Origin: Mucilaginibacter xinganensis
Lineage (GTDB): Bacteria; Bacteroidota; Bacteroidia; Sphingobacteriales; Sphingobacteriaceae
Assembly (NCBI GenBank): GCA_026225055.1
Contig: JAMFSA010000179.1
Span: forward strand, 33,029 to 97,028
Direction: 5' to 3'
DNA length: 64,000 nt
Both the position numbers and the translations under genes were made by a program. Under the pieces are notes generated by a model. That model was not told the DNA's origin, made no database searches, and was given only the letters and a program-made list of their open reading frames with translations. Below are positions 18,069-27,009 of the stretch, one piece after another. The first letter of the stretch is position 1; each line of letters begins with the position of its first letter.

Positions 18069-19610
18069 ATGGGTACAGTAGCGCTGCGCAGTACTGCAGG
18101 TAAATGGGTTATGGTTTCGGCCATACTGGCTTCGGCTATGGCATTTATTGATAGTACGGCGCTTAACGTAGTGCTGCCATCACTGCAAAAAAGCCTGCAA
18201 GCTACCGGTGCTGATCTGTTCTGGATACTGAATGCTTACCTGTTGATGCTGGCTTCGCTCATATTGATCGGAGGCTCATTGGGCGATAAACTGGGGCGCA
18301 AAAAGGTATTTATGGCCGGTATATTAATTTTTATAGCCGGCTCGGCAGCTTGCGGCTTATCACCGGGAGTAACATTATTAATCGTTTTCAGGATCATACA
18401 GGGCATTGGCGGGGCTTTAATGATCCCGGGCAGCCTGTCGCTCATCTCATCATCTATAAATGAACAGGAGCGGGGTAAGGCTATTGGTACATGGTCGGCA
18501 TTTACAACGGTGGTAACTATGGGCGGCCCTGTATTGGGTGGTGCTTTGGGAGATGCGGGTTTATGGCGGTATATCTTTTTTATAAACGTACCCATAGGCC
18601 TTGCTGCACTGCTAATGCTCTGGCTCAAAGTAAAAGAAAGCCGGGATGAAACCAGGGATCACTCTTTGGATCTTCCGGGCGCAATTACCATAGCATTAGG
18701 TCTGGCTTCTATAACCTTTGGTTTTTTGCGTATTCCAGCTGTTGGCCTGGCTAACTGGCAGGTATATACTACGCTAAGTGCCGGGGTATTGCTGCTGATA
18801 GCTTTTGTAATTAATGAAGCCAAAAGCAAACACCCCATGATGCCTTTGCAATTGTTTGCAAACGCGACCTTCAGTGGTGCAAATTTGCTTAGCTTTTTCC
18901 TATACGCAGGGTTGGGCGCAGGTATGCTATTTCTCTCGCTGAATATGGTGCAGGTGCAGGGGTATAGTCAGCTGCAATCGGGGCTGACCTTTTTGCCTTT
19001 TACCATCATGATGATATCCCTGGCACGCTTTGCAGGCACACTTGCCGATAAATATGGCCCGAGGCTATTGCTCATTATAGGGCCAGCCGCGGCAGGGGCG
19101 GGCTTGCTCATTTTATCTTTCATAAAACAAACCAACGGTCCTGCGGATTACTGGACAACCTTTTTTCCGGGAGTAATTGTATTCGGATTAGGTATGTCAT
19201 TTACCGTTGCTCCTTTAACCACGGCGGTAATGGGTTCGGTAAGCGAGCATTTTTCGGGGACGGCATCTGGCGTAAATAACGCGGTTACACGTATAGCCAA
19301 CGTGTTTGCCAATGCCATTTTCGGCGCGCTGGCGGTGCTGTTTTTTACGGGCGCGTTGCAGCATAAGTTAGCAGAAGTTAAGCTAAAAGCACAGGAAAAG
19401 CAGGAAGTATTGGCACAAGCTGCCGATCTGGGTAATGCCAAAGTACCTTCCGATATTCAATTAGCTGAAAAGGCAGCTATTGGAAAATATTATCACGAAA
19501 GTTTTATCACTGCTTATGCCAATATTATGCGTATATCGGCGGCACTTGGTTTTTTGGGCTCGCTGATGGCGGTTATCTTTATTAAAAACAGCGCCGTTAA
19601 GAAAGAGTGA
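18069..19610 (+). CDS. DHA2-family MFS drug exporter (14 helices)
   Basis: This 513-residue major facilitator of the EmrB/QacA group exchanges protons for drugs. Motif A (GGSLGDKLGRKKVF) follows helix 2, helix 1 carries the conserved acidic D in FIDSTALNVVLPSL, and motif C-like GPVLGGALGD lies in helix 5. Fourteen helices are visible. No membrane-fusion or outer-membrane partner is adjacent, so it probably exports to the periplasm alone. The start at 18069 is favoured over the in-frame 18036. It converges on the START gene with a 3-bp gap. Confidence 0.92.
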   Translation: MGTVALRSTAGKWVMVSAILASAMAFIDSTALNVVLPSLQKSLQATGADLFWILNAYLLMLASLILIGGSLGDKLGRKKVFMAGILIFIAGSAACGLSPGVTLLIVFRIIQGIGGALMIPGSLSLISSSINEQERGKAIGTWSAFTTVVTMGGPVLGGALGDAGLWRYIFFINVPIGLAALLMLWLKVKESRDETRDHSLDLPGAITIALGLASITFGFLRIPAVGLANWQVYTTLSAGVLLLIAFVINEAKSKHPMMPLQLFANATFSGANLLSFFLYAGLGAGMLFLSLNMVQVQGYSQLQSGLTFLPFTIMMISLARFAGTLADKYGPRLLLIIGPAAAGAGLLILSFIKQTNGPADYWTTFFPGVIVFGLGMSFTVAPLTTAVMGSVSEHFSGTASGVNNAVTRIANVFANAIFGALAVLFFTGALQHKLAEVKLKAQEKQEVLAQAADLGNAKVPSDIQLAEKAAIGKYYHESFITAYANIMRISAALGFLGSLMAVIFIKNSAVKKE

Positions 19611-19613
19611 TAT

Positions 19614-20258
19614 TTAATTAGTGATAAACGGCAGGTTCGCGTTTTTGTAAGCGGGTTTTTGCAGTTCTGCTTTCAGGTTTTTAAATATCTGCATCGGGCC
19701 TTCGGTAGCGAACATATTAATAAGCCATACAGGCAGGTCGCCTCCCGGATCAACATGTAAACTGTATTCAATTTTTATCTGGCCGTTGCCTAACGGGGTT
19801 ATTACCCACTTACCGTTAGAGTGGCTTATACGTACTATCTTATCTTTTTGCGGTACAAGGTCGTTTACCACCGGGCCATCGACGGTCACAATTTTAGTGT
19901 CCGGGTCTTGTGTAACTATTAAGTGCGATACAAAATCCCTGTTCTCAGCAGGCCATGGTAAGGTTACTTCTGAATAGTAATATAATTCCGATGGTGAAAC
20001 CTGCTTAACCAATGCACATGATTTAGTATGATATACCCATTCAGGTGCATTCTTGATATCCATTAAAATAGTAACCAACTGTGAAGCTGTCGCGGTAACC
20101 TCGCATTCTACCTTAATGGCCTTTATTTTTGAATCGGGTACAACGCTGGTGTATATTTTTATGCCATCCTTCTCGGTATTCAATTTCCAGTCAATACCAG
20201 CTGAAGCAGGTATCACTTTAAAGAATAATAAAAGAAATATGAATAATACTTTATACAT
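19614..20258 (-). CDS. START-domain (SRPBCC) protein, secreted
   Basis: This 214-residue protein has a signal peptide (residues 1-20, PASA-G) and a START-like lipid-binding fold covering the rest (DWKLNTEKDGIKIYTS, APEWVYHTKSC, LPWPAENRDFV, GGDLPVWLINMF). Such proteins bind hydrophobic ligands; a periplasmic role in lipid handling is likely but unproven. The start at 20258 is chosen because it gives a normal signal peptide and lies 13 nt after the predicted transcription start. Confidence 0.88.
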   Translation of the reverse strand: MYKVLFIFLLLFFKVIPASAGIDWKLNTEKDGIKIYTSVVPDSKIKAIKVECEVTATASQLVTILMDIKNAPEWVYHTKSCALVKQVSPSELYYYSEVTLPWPAENRDFVSHLIVTQDPDTKIVTVDGPVVNDLVPQKDKIVRISHSNGKWVITPLGNGQIKIEYSLHVDPGGDLPVWLINMFATEGPMQIFKNLKAELQKPAYKNANLPFITN

Positions 20259-20276
20259 TATAATGAGTAAGGCGCA

Positions 20277-20305
20277 CAAAAATAATAAATGCTACAGTGT
20301 AACAA
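20277..20305 (-). promoter_or_regulatory. Promoter of the START-domain gene
   Basis: Read on the minus strand, TTG (20305-20303) and TATTTTTG (20284-20277) are 18 bp apart, a near-perfect Bacteroidota -33/-7 pair. Confidence 0.6.
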
Positions 20306-20371
20306 CGCGTAATATATGTTAGTCAAACAAATATTACTTTCAAATTAATAAACATTAATAATTATAAAGTC

Positions 20372-20656
20372 ATGGGAGCGAAAGAATCATTCAGTATAAA
20401 TGGCGAGAACCTGCTTAAAAAAGTGAAGGAGCTGATAGCCGAAGGAAATATAAAAAAGATAACTATCTCCGATAAATCGGGTAAGGAACTGGCATCCTTC
20501 CCGCTAACTTTTGGCGTAGTGGGCATATTGCTGATGCCTATGATGGCAGCCATTGGCGCTATCGCAGCCCTGGTTACGGAGTGTACCATCACTGTAGAAA
20601 GGCACGATGATGAGGCAGGTGCTGATACGCGGCATGCAGATACAGGGCACGCCTAA
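20372..20656 (+). CDS. DUF4342 protein
   Basis: This 94-residue protein matches DUF4342 in both halves: FSINGENLLKKVKELIAEGN then IKKITISDKSGKELASFPLT, and a hydrophobic helix pair VVGILLMPMMAAIGAIAALV followed by TECTITVER. It is probably membrane-anchored with a cytoplasmic DNA- or protein-binding-like N-terminus; the function of the family is unknown. The last 15 residues are rich in Asp, His and Ala and are not conserved. It ends in a bidirectional terminator shared with ferritin. Confidence 0.85.
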   Translation: MGAKESFSINGENLLKKVKELIAEGNIKKITISDKSGKELASFPLTFGVVGILLMPMMAAIGAIAALVTECTITVERHDDEAGADTRHADTGHA

Positions 20657-20659
20657 ACA

Positions 20660-20695
20660 AAAAACTCCTGTTGGTATAGCCAACAGGAGTTTTTA
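20660..20695. terminator. Bidirectional terminator between DUF4342 and ferritin genes
   Basis: ACTCCTGTTGG (20664-20674) pairs perfectly with 20680-20690 around a TATAG loop, with A-run before and T-run after, so it works for both converging genes. Confidence 0.93.
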
Positions 20696-20713
20696 TAGTA
20701 TTACAGTTGTAAT

Positions 20714-21265
20714 TTATGGTTTTTCAACAGTTACATCCTGTGCTAACACAGCATCATCAGGTGTTTTAGCTAAGTCCAGGTCAAGCGTATAAAGCGCATC
20801 AGGGTTAGCATTTTCGCCACCGGCCACTTTAATTTTCGATAACAGGTCCATTGCCAGTGTTTCTTCTTCTGTTTGTTCTTTCACAAACCATTGTAAAAAG
20901 TTCCATGTGGCCCAGTCTTTTTCTTCAAGGCTCATGTTCACAATGTTGTAAATGGAGGTGGTGTTTTCTACTTCGTATTTAAATACTTTTTCAAAGCAAT
21001 CATTAACACTTGTTGGGTCATCGCCGGGGGCAGGTATGGCGGTCACAACCACTTTAGCGCCCCTTTTCAAAATGTACTCCAAAAATTTCATCATATGGTT
21101 GCGTTCCTCATTGGCATGCCTGAAAAGGAAATTCGCAATGCCGTCGTACCCTTTATCGCTCGCCCATGAGGCATAAGCCAGGTAGATTTGTGAGTTATGC
21201 GCCTCATTAGTCATCTGGGCATTTAAGGCAGCTGCAAGTGTGGGTGATAGTCTGTTTGTGTCCAT
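20714..21265 (-). CDS. ftnA: Ferritin (FtnA type)
   Basis: This 183-residue non-heme ferritin stores iron as a 24-mer. The ferroxidase-site residues are present: E21, E54 and H57 (NEERNHM), then the later KYEVE and QTEEE segments. The FLQWFVKEQTEEE block is typical of the bacterial FtnA group. It carries a C-terminal extension of about 15 residues after the fifth helix. It is transcribed alone on the minus strand, with the repeat block 21328-21606 upstream. Iron-dependent control is usual for the family, but no Fur box was identified. Confidence 0.95.
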   Translation of the reverse strand: MDTNRLSPTLAAALNAQMTNEAHNSQIYLAYASWASDKGYDGIANFLFRHANEERNHMMKFLEYILKRGAKVVVTAIPAPGDDPTSVNDCFEKVFKYEVENTTSIYNIVNMSLEEKDWATWNFLQWFVKEQTEEETLAMDLLSKIKVAGGENANPDALYTLDLDLAKTPDDAVLAQDVTVEKP

Positions 21266-21327
21266 AATTCGATAACTAAAATTTAAGATAAAAGTTTGAG
21301 GGAGGGATGTTTTTTGTTTCGGAGCTT

Positions 21328-21386
21328 ACCCTCTTTACCGCTTGCGGTAGAGAGGGTGATCCAGCGTAGCGTAGATCGGGTGAGTC
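21328..21386. repeat. Repeat R1, half copy
   Basis: ACCCTCTTTACCGCTTGCGG continues into GTAGAGAGGGTGATCCAGCG and GATCGGGTGAGTC, matching the right half of the R1 element at 8724-8763. The other arm is missing; R2 begins 11 bp further on. Confidence 0.75.
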
Positions 21387-21396
21387 GGCGGAGCGC

Positions 21397-21597
21397 GTCG
21401 AAGTTTGCGTTAGTGATGGTAAGGGTTTAGCCCGACGGAGGAGGGCCGGAGCGAAGCGTAGCCCTGAACAGCACGGGCCGCAGGTAACGCCCTTATAAAT
21501 ACTTTTGGGCGTTGCCTGCGGCCCGTGCTATCCACTCATACTGCGCAGGCATTAGCCACAAGGCCGGTAGCCGTTTCTATGACTAACGCGAACTTCG
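21397..21597. repeat. Inverted repeat R2, two-armed copy
   Basis: The left arm (GTCGAAGTTTGCGTTAGTGAT to GGTAACGCCC, 21397-21492) is mirrored by the right arm 21507-21597. The central AGCACGGGCCGCAGGTAACG is complementary to 21510-21530. The right arm is the inverse of 13188-13279. R1 and R2 together fill most of the 445-bp gap before the dehydrogenase. Confidence 0.85.
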
Positions 21598-21710
21598 ACA
21601 CGCCTGGCCAACCCACCTGATGAAGTTTTATCCGCATCCCAACTTGCATATTCCCCCAAACATATCTTACTTTGACTTTGTATTATATTACGCTACCTCA
21701 TTTATTAATT

Positions 21711-22664
21711 ATGAACACTAACCCGCCGTTTAAGATCGCTGTTTTGGATGATTACCAGCAGGTCGCCTTTAAATTTGCCGACTGGCAGGCCGTAACCTCA
21801 AAAGCCGAAGTACAAGTTTTTCATGACCATGTAGCTGATGAAAAGGCAGTGATTGAACGTTTGCTACCCTTTAACATAGTATGTGTAATGCGCGAAAGGA
21901 CACCGCTTACACGGAATATACTATCGCAATTGCCTAATTTAAAGCTCATTGTTTCTACCGGCATGCGCAATGCATCTATTGATGTAAAGGCGGTTGAGGA
22001 ACTGGGCATTACCCTTAAATATACCCGTTACGTTGAAAATGGCGCACCCGAAATTACCTGGGCATTGCTGATGGCTATAGCGCGCCACATTCCGCAGGAA
22101 AGCAGCAACTTTAAAAACGGCTGGCAAACTACCATCGGCACCGATTTTAAAGGAAAAACGATAGGCATACTCGGCCTGGGCAGGGTGGGCAGTAAAATAG
22201 CAGCTTATGCCAAAGCCTTTGATATGAATGTAATTGCCTGGAGCCAAAATCTGACTGAAGAAAAAGCAAATCAAGCAGGTGCGCAATTGGTAAGCAAGGA
22301 AACCTTGTTTAAAGAGGCTGATTTTGTAACCGTACATTTGGTATTAAGCGACCGCACAAGAGGGATTATCGGTAAAGAGGAGCTTCAGCTTATGAAGCCA
22401 AGCGCATATTTTATTAATACATCGCGTGGGCCACTGGTTAGTGAACAAGTATTAATAGAAGCTTTACAGCAAAAAAAGATAGCCGGTGCGGCTATAGATG
22501 TATACGATACCGAGCCATTGCCCCTGGATCACCCTTTCCGCAAAATGGATAATGTGTTAGGTACATCACATATCGGCTATGTAACTGAGAATACTTATAA
22601 GGTGTTTTATACCGATACGGTAAAGGCAGTTGAAGATTGGATGCATGTAACCACCCAATCCTAA
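21711..22664 (+). CDS. D-2-hydroxyacid dehydrogenase family protein
   Basis: This 317-residue NAD-dependent dehydrogenase has the Rossmann loop GKTIGILGLGRVGSK (glycines of GxGxxG around residue 160), INTSRGPLVSE carrying the catalytic Arg, and GTSHIGYVT holding the catalytic His. The family includes phosphoglycerate, lactate and glycerate dehydrogenases; the substrate cannot be read here. The ATG at 21711 is chosen over a TTG at 21672. TACTTTG at 21668-21674 is a probable -7 box. Confidence 0.92.
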   Translation: MNTNPPFKIAVLDDYQQVAFKFADWQAVTSKAEVQVFHDHVADEKAVIERLLPFNIVCVMRERTPLTRNILSQLPNLKLIVSTGMRNASIDVKAVEELGITLKYTRYVENGAPEITWALLMAIARHIPQESSNFKNGWQTTIGTDFKGKTIGILGLGRVGSKIAAYAKAFDMNVIAWSQNLTEEKANQAGAQLVSKETLFKEADFVTVHLVLSDRTRGIIGKEELQLMKPSAYFINTSRGPLVSEQVLIEALQQKKIAGAAIDVYDTEPLPLDHPFRKMDNVLGTSHIGYVTENTYKVFYTDTVKAVEDWMHVTTQS

Positions 22665-22690
22665 TAAACTAACCTCATATTTTTCTTGAT

Positions 22691-23413
22691 TTAGTTTATT
22701 GCTGTAAGTACCACTGAGCCGGTTGACATTTCCATTTTTACAATACCAAAATTGGGGGCATAATAAACTGTGGTTTCATTTTCTTTTGGCTTCTTTTTAA
22801 ATACCGAACTTATTTTATTCATCTCATCAGCTACAGCACCTTTATAGGTAGTGGTTGTAATGCTTTTTGATGTGATCTTATAGCACGACCATGTACCGGC
22901 AGGTGTGGTAACATCTTCTTTCGCTTCTACTTTTCTGTCGGTAGTTTTGGTGGTAGATATTTGCTGATTGTCGGCTGTGCCTACGGTCATGGTGCTGCTT
23001 ACATCTGGGAACTGCTGGCCAACATGCAGATCGGCGGGATATTCCATATAAGAGTGGCTAAACGTCATCGATACGCCGCTTTTATTATCCTGCGGTTGAA
23101 TCGCCTTTTGTAAGGCTGCGTTTACATCTATATACATTACACCACCGTTGCATTTAACATCCATAGTTGTTTTGCCAATTTCTTTTCCGTCCTTGCCATA
23201 CATTTGGGTAGTTACAGTACTTACAGAGGTATCTTTTACATGGGTAACGTCGTCTACTTTATAGTCGGCTTTTAAGGTTGCCTTCTCTTTATTATCGTAA
23301 TAGGTCATCTCAAAGGTTTTGTTTTTTTGCATGTAATAGTATTTGGCGCAATCCTGTGCAAAAACCCTTAATGTAACTAAAAACAAGGCGGTTATGAAGA
23401 TTAGCTTTTTCAT
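22691..23413 (-). CDS. DUF3108-like (TapB-type) secreted protein
   Basis: This 240-residue protein has a signal peptide (residues 1-19, RVFA-Q) and a beta-rich body with DCAKYYYMQKNKTFEMTYY, SHSYMEYPADL and AGTWSCYKITS, matching the DUF3108-like/TapB family of Bacteroidota. Its function is unknown; periplasmic location is likely. The start at 23413 gives a clean signal peptide. It is convergent with the hydroxyacid dehydrogenase and divergent from the HD-PycTM gene. Confidence 0.8.
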   Translation of the reverse strand: MKKLIFITALFLVTLRVFAQDCAKYYYMQKNKTFEMTYYDNKEKATLKADYKVDDVTHVKDTSVSTVTTQMYGKDGKEIGKTTMDVKCNGGVMYIDVNAALQKAIQPQDNKSGVSMTFSHSYMEYPADLHVGQQFPDVSSTMTVGTADNQQISTTKTTDRKVEAKEDVTTPAGTWSCYKITSKSITTTTYKGAVADEMNKISSVFKKKPKENETTVYYAPNFGIVKMEMSTGSVVLTAIN

Positions 23414-23431
23414 GATGCGTGGTTTATATAT

Positions 23432-23462
23432 CAAAGCTAAAATATAATTTACTGATAATCAA
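23432..23462 (-). promoter_or_regulatory. Promoter of the DUF3108-like gene
   Basis: On the minus strand TTG (23462-23460) and TAGCTTTG (23439-23432) are 20 bp apart and match the Bacteroidota consensus; the leader is about 13 nt. Confidence 0.55.
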
Positions 23463-23662
23463 TACACAATATATGGTGAACAATGTGTGATAAATAACCA
23501 TCAGGTGAATCAAACCCAATTGGTATCACTAATATATTTCGCATAATTCTTTATTTGGCATGCAGAAGAATTTGTATCGCAGCATATCTCACATAATGCC
23601 AAATTATTTAATGCTTAATTAATTACCATTAATCATTATTATATTTAGGTTTTTCAATCACT

Positions 23663-24967
23663 ATGAACTACCATAAATTACTGGAGCAAGTAAAAGATTA
23701 CGTGTTAAACTATTACAGGGCACATGATACCACAAGCTTTCATTATCATAATATAGACCATACCGAAGATGTTGTAAACGCCACTGCCAAAATTGCTAAT
23801 CATTACCAGTTAAGTGATCATGACTATTTTATTGTAACTGCCGCTGCCTGGTTTCACGATCTGGGATACATGGTTACTATTGTTAACCACGAAGATGAAG
23901 GGATCAAAATAGCGACCGCATATTTTAAGGGCCATCAACTTGACGATGCAGATATAAAGTTGATTGCAGGTTGTATAAATGCTACAAAAATGCCGCAATC
24001 GCCAGGTACTTTGCTGGAGCAGATCATTTGCGATGCCGACCTGTATAACCTGGGAACCGATAGCTTTTTTAAGAAAGATAAAAAACTGTTAAAAGAATAT
24101 AATATACTGCATAATGCAGATATGAGTAAAACTGAATGGCGCGAAAAAACGGTTAAGTTTTTGGAGGCGCAGCATTACCATACCGATTATGCAAGGCTGT
24201 TGCTTAACGATACCAAAGAAAAAAATCTGCTGCAATTGAAAGATAAATTGGCTGAAAATGAGGAGGATGAACCGGTTGAAGCACCCGCCATTGTTCCTAT
24301 TATCCAGGAGTCATCAACACCATTAGCGGTTGCTGAAGCAGTGGAAGAGCAAGAGCAAGGCAAAAAGAAAAAGAAGGATAAAGGCAAAAATAAGGACGAT
24401 GACAAACCCGATAAAGGGATTGAAACCATGTTCAGGATCAGCTCAAGCAATCACCAGCGCCTGAGCGATATGGCCGATAGGAAGGCACATATCATGATCA
24501 CGGTTAACTCCATTATTTTATCGGCCATCATCAGTTTGGTGTTGAGAAGACTGGATGCTTACGGTTACCTGATCGTTCCCTCGTTTATTTTATTAACGGT
24601 GAGCCTCATTGCCATGACCTTCTCTATTTTATCCACCCGGCCATCAATCCCCAAAGGCACTTTTACTTTAGATGATGTGAATGAGAAAAGGGTTAACCTG
24701 TTATTCTTCGGCAACTTTTATAAAATGAAGCTGGAAGATTTTAACTACGGCATGCAGAAAATGATGGAGGAAAAGGACTTTCTGTATGGAAGCCTGATAA
24801 AGGACTTGTATGCGCAGGGGGTTGTGTTGGGCCGCAAATATCACTTACTCCGTGTTGCTTATAATGTTTTTATGTTCGGGCTCATTGTTTCGGTATTAGC
24901 TTTCATTTTAGCGTTCATATTTTTCAATCATCCGTTGCCGCCGGTGGCCCACGTTAAGAATAAATAA
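23663..24967 (+). CDS. HD-domain hydrolase fused to a Pycsar-type (DUF5706) membrane effector domain
   Basis: This is a 434-residue two-part protein. Residues 1-190 form an HD phosphohydrolase domain with metal ligands H33 (NIDHTED), H65-D66 (WFHDLGY) and D126 (ICDADLY). After a linker rich in Glu then Lys (about 196-250) comes a DUF5706/PycTM-like domain: a soluble helix with SDMADRKAHIM, then two membrane helices (about 277-293 and 301-320), a helical region and a third membrane helix near 397-420. In Pycsar defence, PycTM proteins sense cCMP or cUMP and disrupt the inner membrane; no pyrimidine cyclase is visible in this window. The stop overlaps the ppk1 start by one base (TAATG), implying translational coupling. 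The enzymatic substrate is unknown. Confidence 0.85.
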   Translation: MNYHKLLEQVKDYVLNYYRAHDTTSFHYHNIDHTEDVVNATAKIANHYQLSDHDYFIVTAAAWFHDLGYMVTIVNHEDEGIKIATAYFKGHQLDDADIKLIAGCINATKMPQSPGTLLEQIICDADLYNLGTDSFFKKDKKLLKEYNILHNADMSKTEWREKTVKFLEAQHYHTDYARLLLNDTKEKNLLQLKDKLAENEEDEPVEAPAIVPIIQESSTPLAVAEAVEEQEQGKKKKKDKGKNKDDDKPDKGIETMFRISSSNHQRLSDMADRKAHIMITVNSIILSAIISLVLRRLDAYGYLIVPSFILLTVSLIAMTFSILSTRPSIPKGTFTLDDVNEKRVNLLFFGNFYKMKLEDFNYGMQKMMEEKDFLYGSLIKDLYAQGVVLGRKYHLLRVAYNVFMFGLIVSVLAFILAFIFFNHPLPPVAHVKNK

Positions 24968-27009
24968 TGAACTACCGTTTTTTTAACCGTGACCTGAGCT
25001 GGCTTTCGTTTAATGAGCGGGTAATGGATGAGGCCGCCAACAACCATGTGCCATTGCTGGAGCGACTGAAATTCCTGAGTATATTTTCATCAAACCTGGA
25101 TGAGTTTTACCGCGTACGCATGCCTGTGCTGCATGCGCTGCAAAGGATTGGCGAAGATGACAACACACCCATAGATGTTGATGAACAATCAGCTGTTTTG
25201 CAACAGGCTATAGATACTATTAACGCGCAGCAGGAAAAGTTTGGACGCATTTTGCGGGAGCAACTGATACCGCAGTTCCAGAAACTGGGCGTACATCTGT
25301 TATATAATCAACCCTTCCCCGAAGCTGTTAAAAAAGAGACTACCGAATATTTTTTAGCGGAGGTTTTGGCCTTTCTACAGCCTATTGACCTGCAACAGGA
25401 AGCACACTTTTTCCCGGAAAATAACAAGTTGTATTTTGTGGTTAACCTGCTGGATAATGAAGGGAAAGAGAAGATAATGCTGCTCAATATCCCATCAGAT
25501 GAATTGTCACGTTTTTCAACCATCAAAATTGATAAAGACATCTATATCGCTTTCCTGGATGATATAGTTAGGCATAATCTGGATAAAGTATTCACTGGAA
25601 GTAATATACAAGGCTGTTACAGCATAAAAGTAACACGAGATGCCGAACTGGATCTGAAGGACGAATATTCAGGCAATATATCAGACCAGATAGAGAAGCA
25701 GCTAAAAAAACGCGATTTTGGTTTAGCTACCCGTTTTCTGCACCAGTCGGGGATACCGCTGCGCATACTGCAATTTGTGAAACATCAGTTCAATTTAAAA
25801 GGTGCCAGTGTAACTGAGGGTGGTGTTTATCATAATTTAAAAGATTTTTTCTCCTTAAATATCAACCTGCCGGGAATCTCTTATGATTCATGGCCCGCTA
25901 TTAATCCATCAGCAATATCATTTGAACCGGGCCTCGCAGCGCAATTAAAAAATAAGGATATACTGATTAACACCCCATACCAGAGCTATCACCCGGTATT
26001 GCGGTTTTTTAACGAGGCCGCTATCAACCCAAACGTTATTGAAATTTATACTACGTTGTACCGGGTGGCCAGTAACTCCAAAATAGTTAATGCCCTTATA
26101 AGCGCCGCTAAGAGCGGCAAAAAAGTACAGGTAGTAATAGAGCTTAAAGCCCGTTTTGATGAGGCTAACAACCTGAAATGGGCCAGGAAAATGAAGGATG
26201 CGGGTGTAGAGATCATCTACAGCATTACGGCGCTAAAGGTACATGCTAAAATAGCGCTGGTTAAAACTATGGAGGGCGATAGGGTGGCTTATTCGGGATT
26301 ATTGGCTACGGGTAATTTTAACGAGCAAACTGCCAAGTTTTATACCGATCATATCCTGTTCACTTGTAACCCTAAACTAATGCGCGAGATGGAGCTGCTG
26401 TTTATGTTTCTGAGTAAGCGAAAAAAGCCATCTTCGGAGCATGAGCTGAACTTTAATAACCTGCTGGTTGCCCAGTTTAACCTGCAAATCCGTTTTATTG
26501 AACTGATAGACCGTGAAATAGCCAATGCAAAACAAGGATTACCAGCAGCCATCACCCTAAAAATGAATAACCTTGAAGAAAAGGTACTCATTAGTAAATT
26601 GTATGATGCATCGCAGGCAGGGGTTAAGATTTCGTTGATTATCCGCAGTATTTGCTGTTTGATACCGGGTGTTAAAGGTATGAGCGAAAATATTACCATC
26701 AGGCGCATTGTGGACAGAAACCTGGAACATGGCCGGGTGTTCATATTTAATAATAATAATGATCCGGATGTTTTCCTCGGTTCGGCCGATTGGATGAACC
26801 GGAACATATATAACCGTATTGAGGTGTGTTTCCCAATTTATGATGAGCAGATCAAAGCTGAGATCTTATCCATCATCAACCTACAGCTTAATGATAACGT
26901 ACAAGCAGTATTACTAAATGAGAACATTGAGAATGTAAGGATAGAACCGGGAACACCCGCCGTTCAATCGCAGTTGGAGATATATAAATTGCTGAAACAA
27001 ATTGGTTAG
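24967..27009 (+). CDS. ppk1: Polyphosphate kinase 1
   Basis: This 680-residue enzyme builds polyphosphate from ATP, and is usually membrane-associated. The start NRDLSWLSFNERV and SNLDEFYRVRM belong to the N and H domains. The two PLD-like catalytic motifs are intact, with H426 (LKVHAKIALV, the phosphorylated His) and H588 (NLEHGRVFIF). Length matches the family (about 690). It is the second gene of a tightly packed operon, one base overlapping the HD-PycTM gene and immediately followed (no gap) by a PAP2 phosphatase. Confidence 0.97.
   Translation: MNYRFFNRDLSWLSFNERVMDEAANNHVPLLERLKFLSIFSSNLDEFYRVRMPVLHALQRIGEDDNTPIDVDEQSAVLQQAIDTINAQQEKFGRILREQLIPQFQKLGVHLLYNQPFPEAVKKETTEYFLAEVLAFLQPIDLQQEAHFFPENNKLYFVVNLLDNEGKEKIMLLNIPSDELSRFSTIKIDKDIYIAFLDDIVRHNLDKVFTGSNIQGCYSIKVTRDAELDLKDEYSGNISDQIEKQLKKRDFGLATRFLHQSGIPLRILQFVKHQFNLKGASVTEGGVYHNLKDFFSLNINLPGISYDSWPAINPSAISFEPGLAAQLKNKDILINTPYQSYHPVLRFFNEAAINPNVIEIYTTLYRVASNSKIVNALISAAKSGKKVQVVIELKARFDEANNLKWARKMKDAGVEIIYSITALKVHAKIALVKTMEGDRVAYSGLLATGNFNEQTAKFYTDHILFTCNPKLMREMELLFMFLSKRKKPSSEHELNFNNLLVAQFNLQIRFIELIDREIANAKQGLPAAITLKMNNLEEKVLISKLYDASQAGVKISLIIRSICCLIPGVKGMSENITIRRIVDRNLEHGRVFIFNNNNDPDVFLGSADWMNRNIYNRIEVCFPIYDEQIKAEILSIINLQLNDNVQAVLLNENIENVRIEPGTPAVQSQLEIYKLLKQIG

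Noticed and set aside
17763..18081. Two overlapping small reading frames before the MFS gene
   Set aside because: They lie inside the R1 repeat and read through its arms; no homology or start signal.
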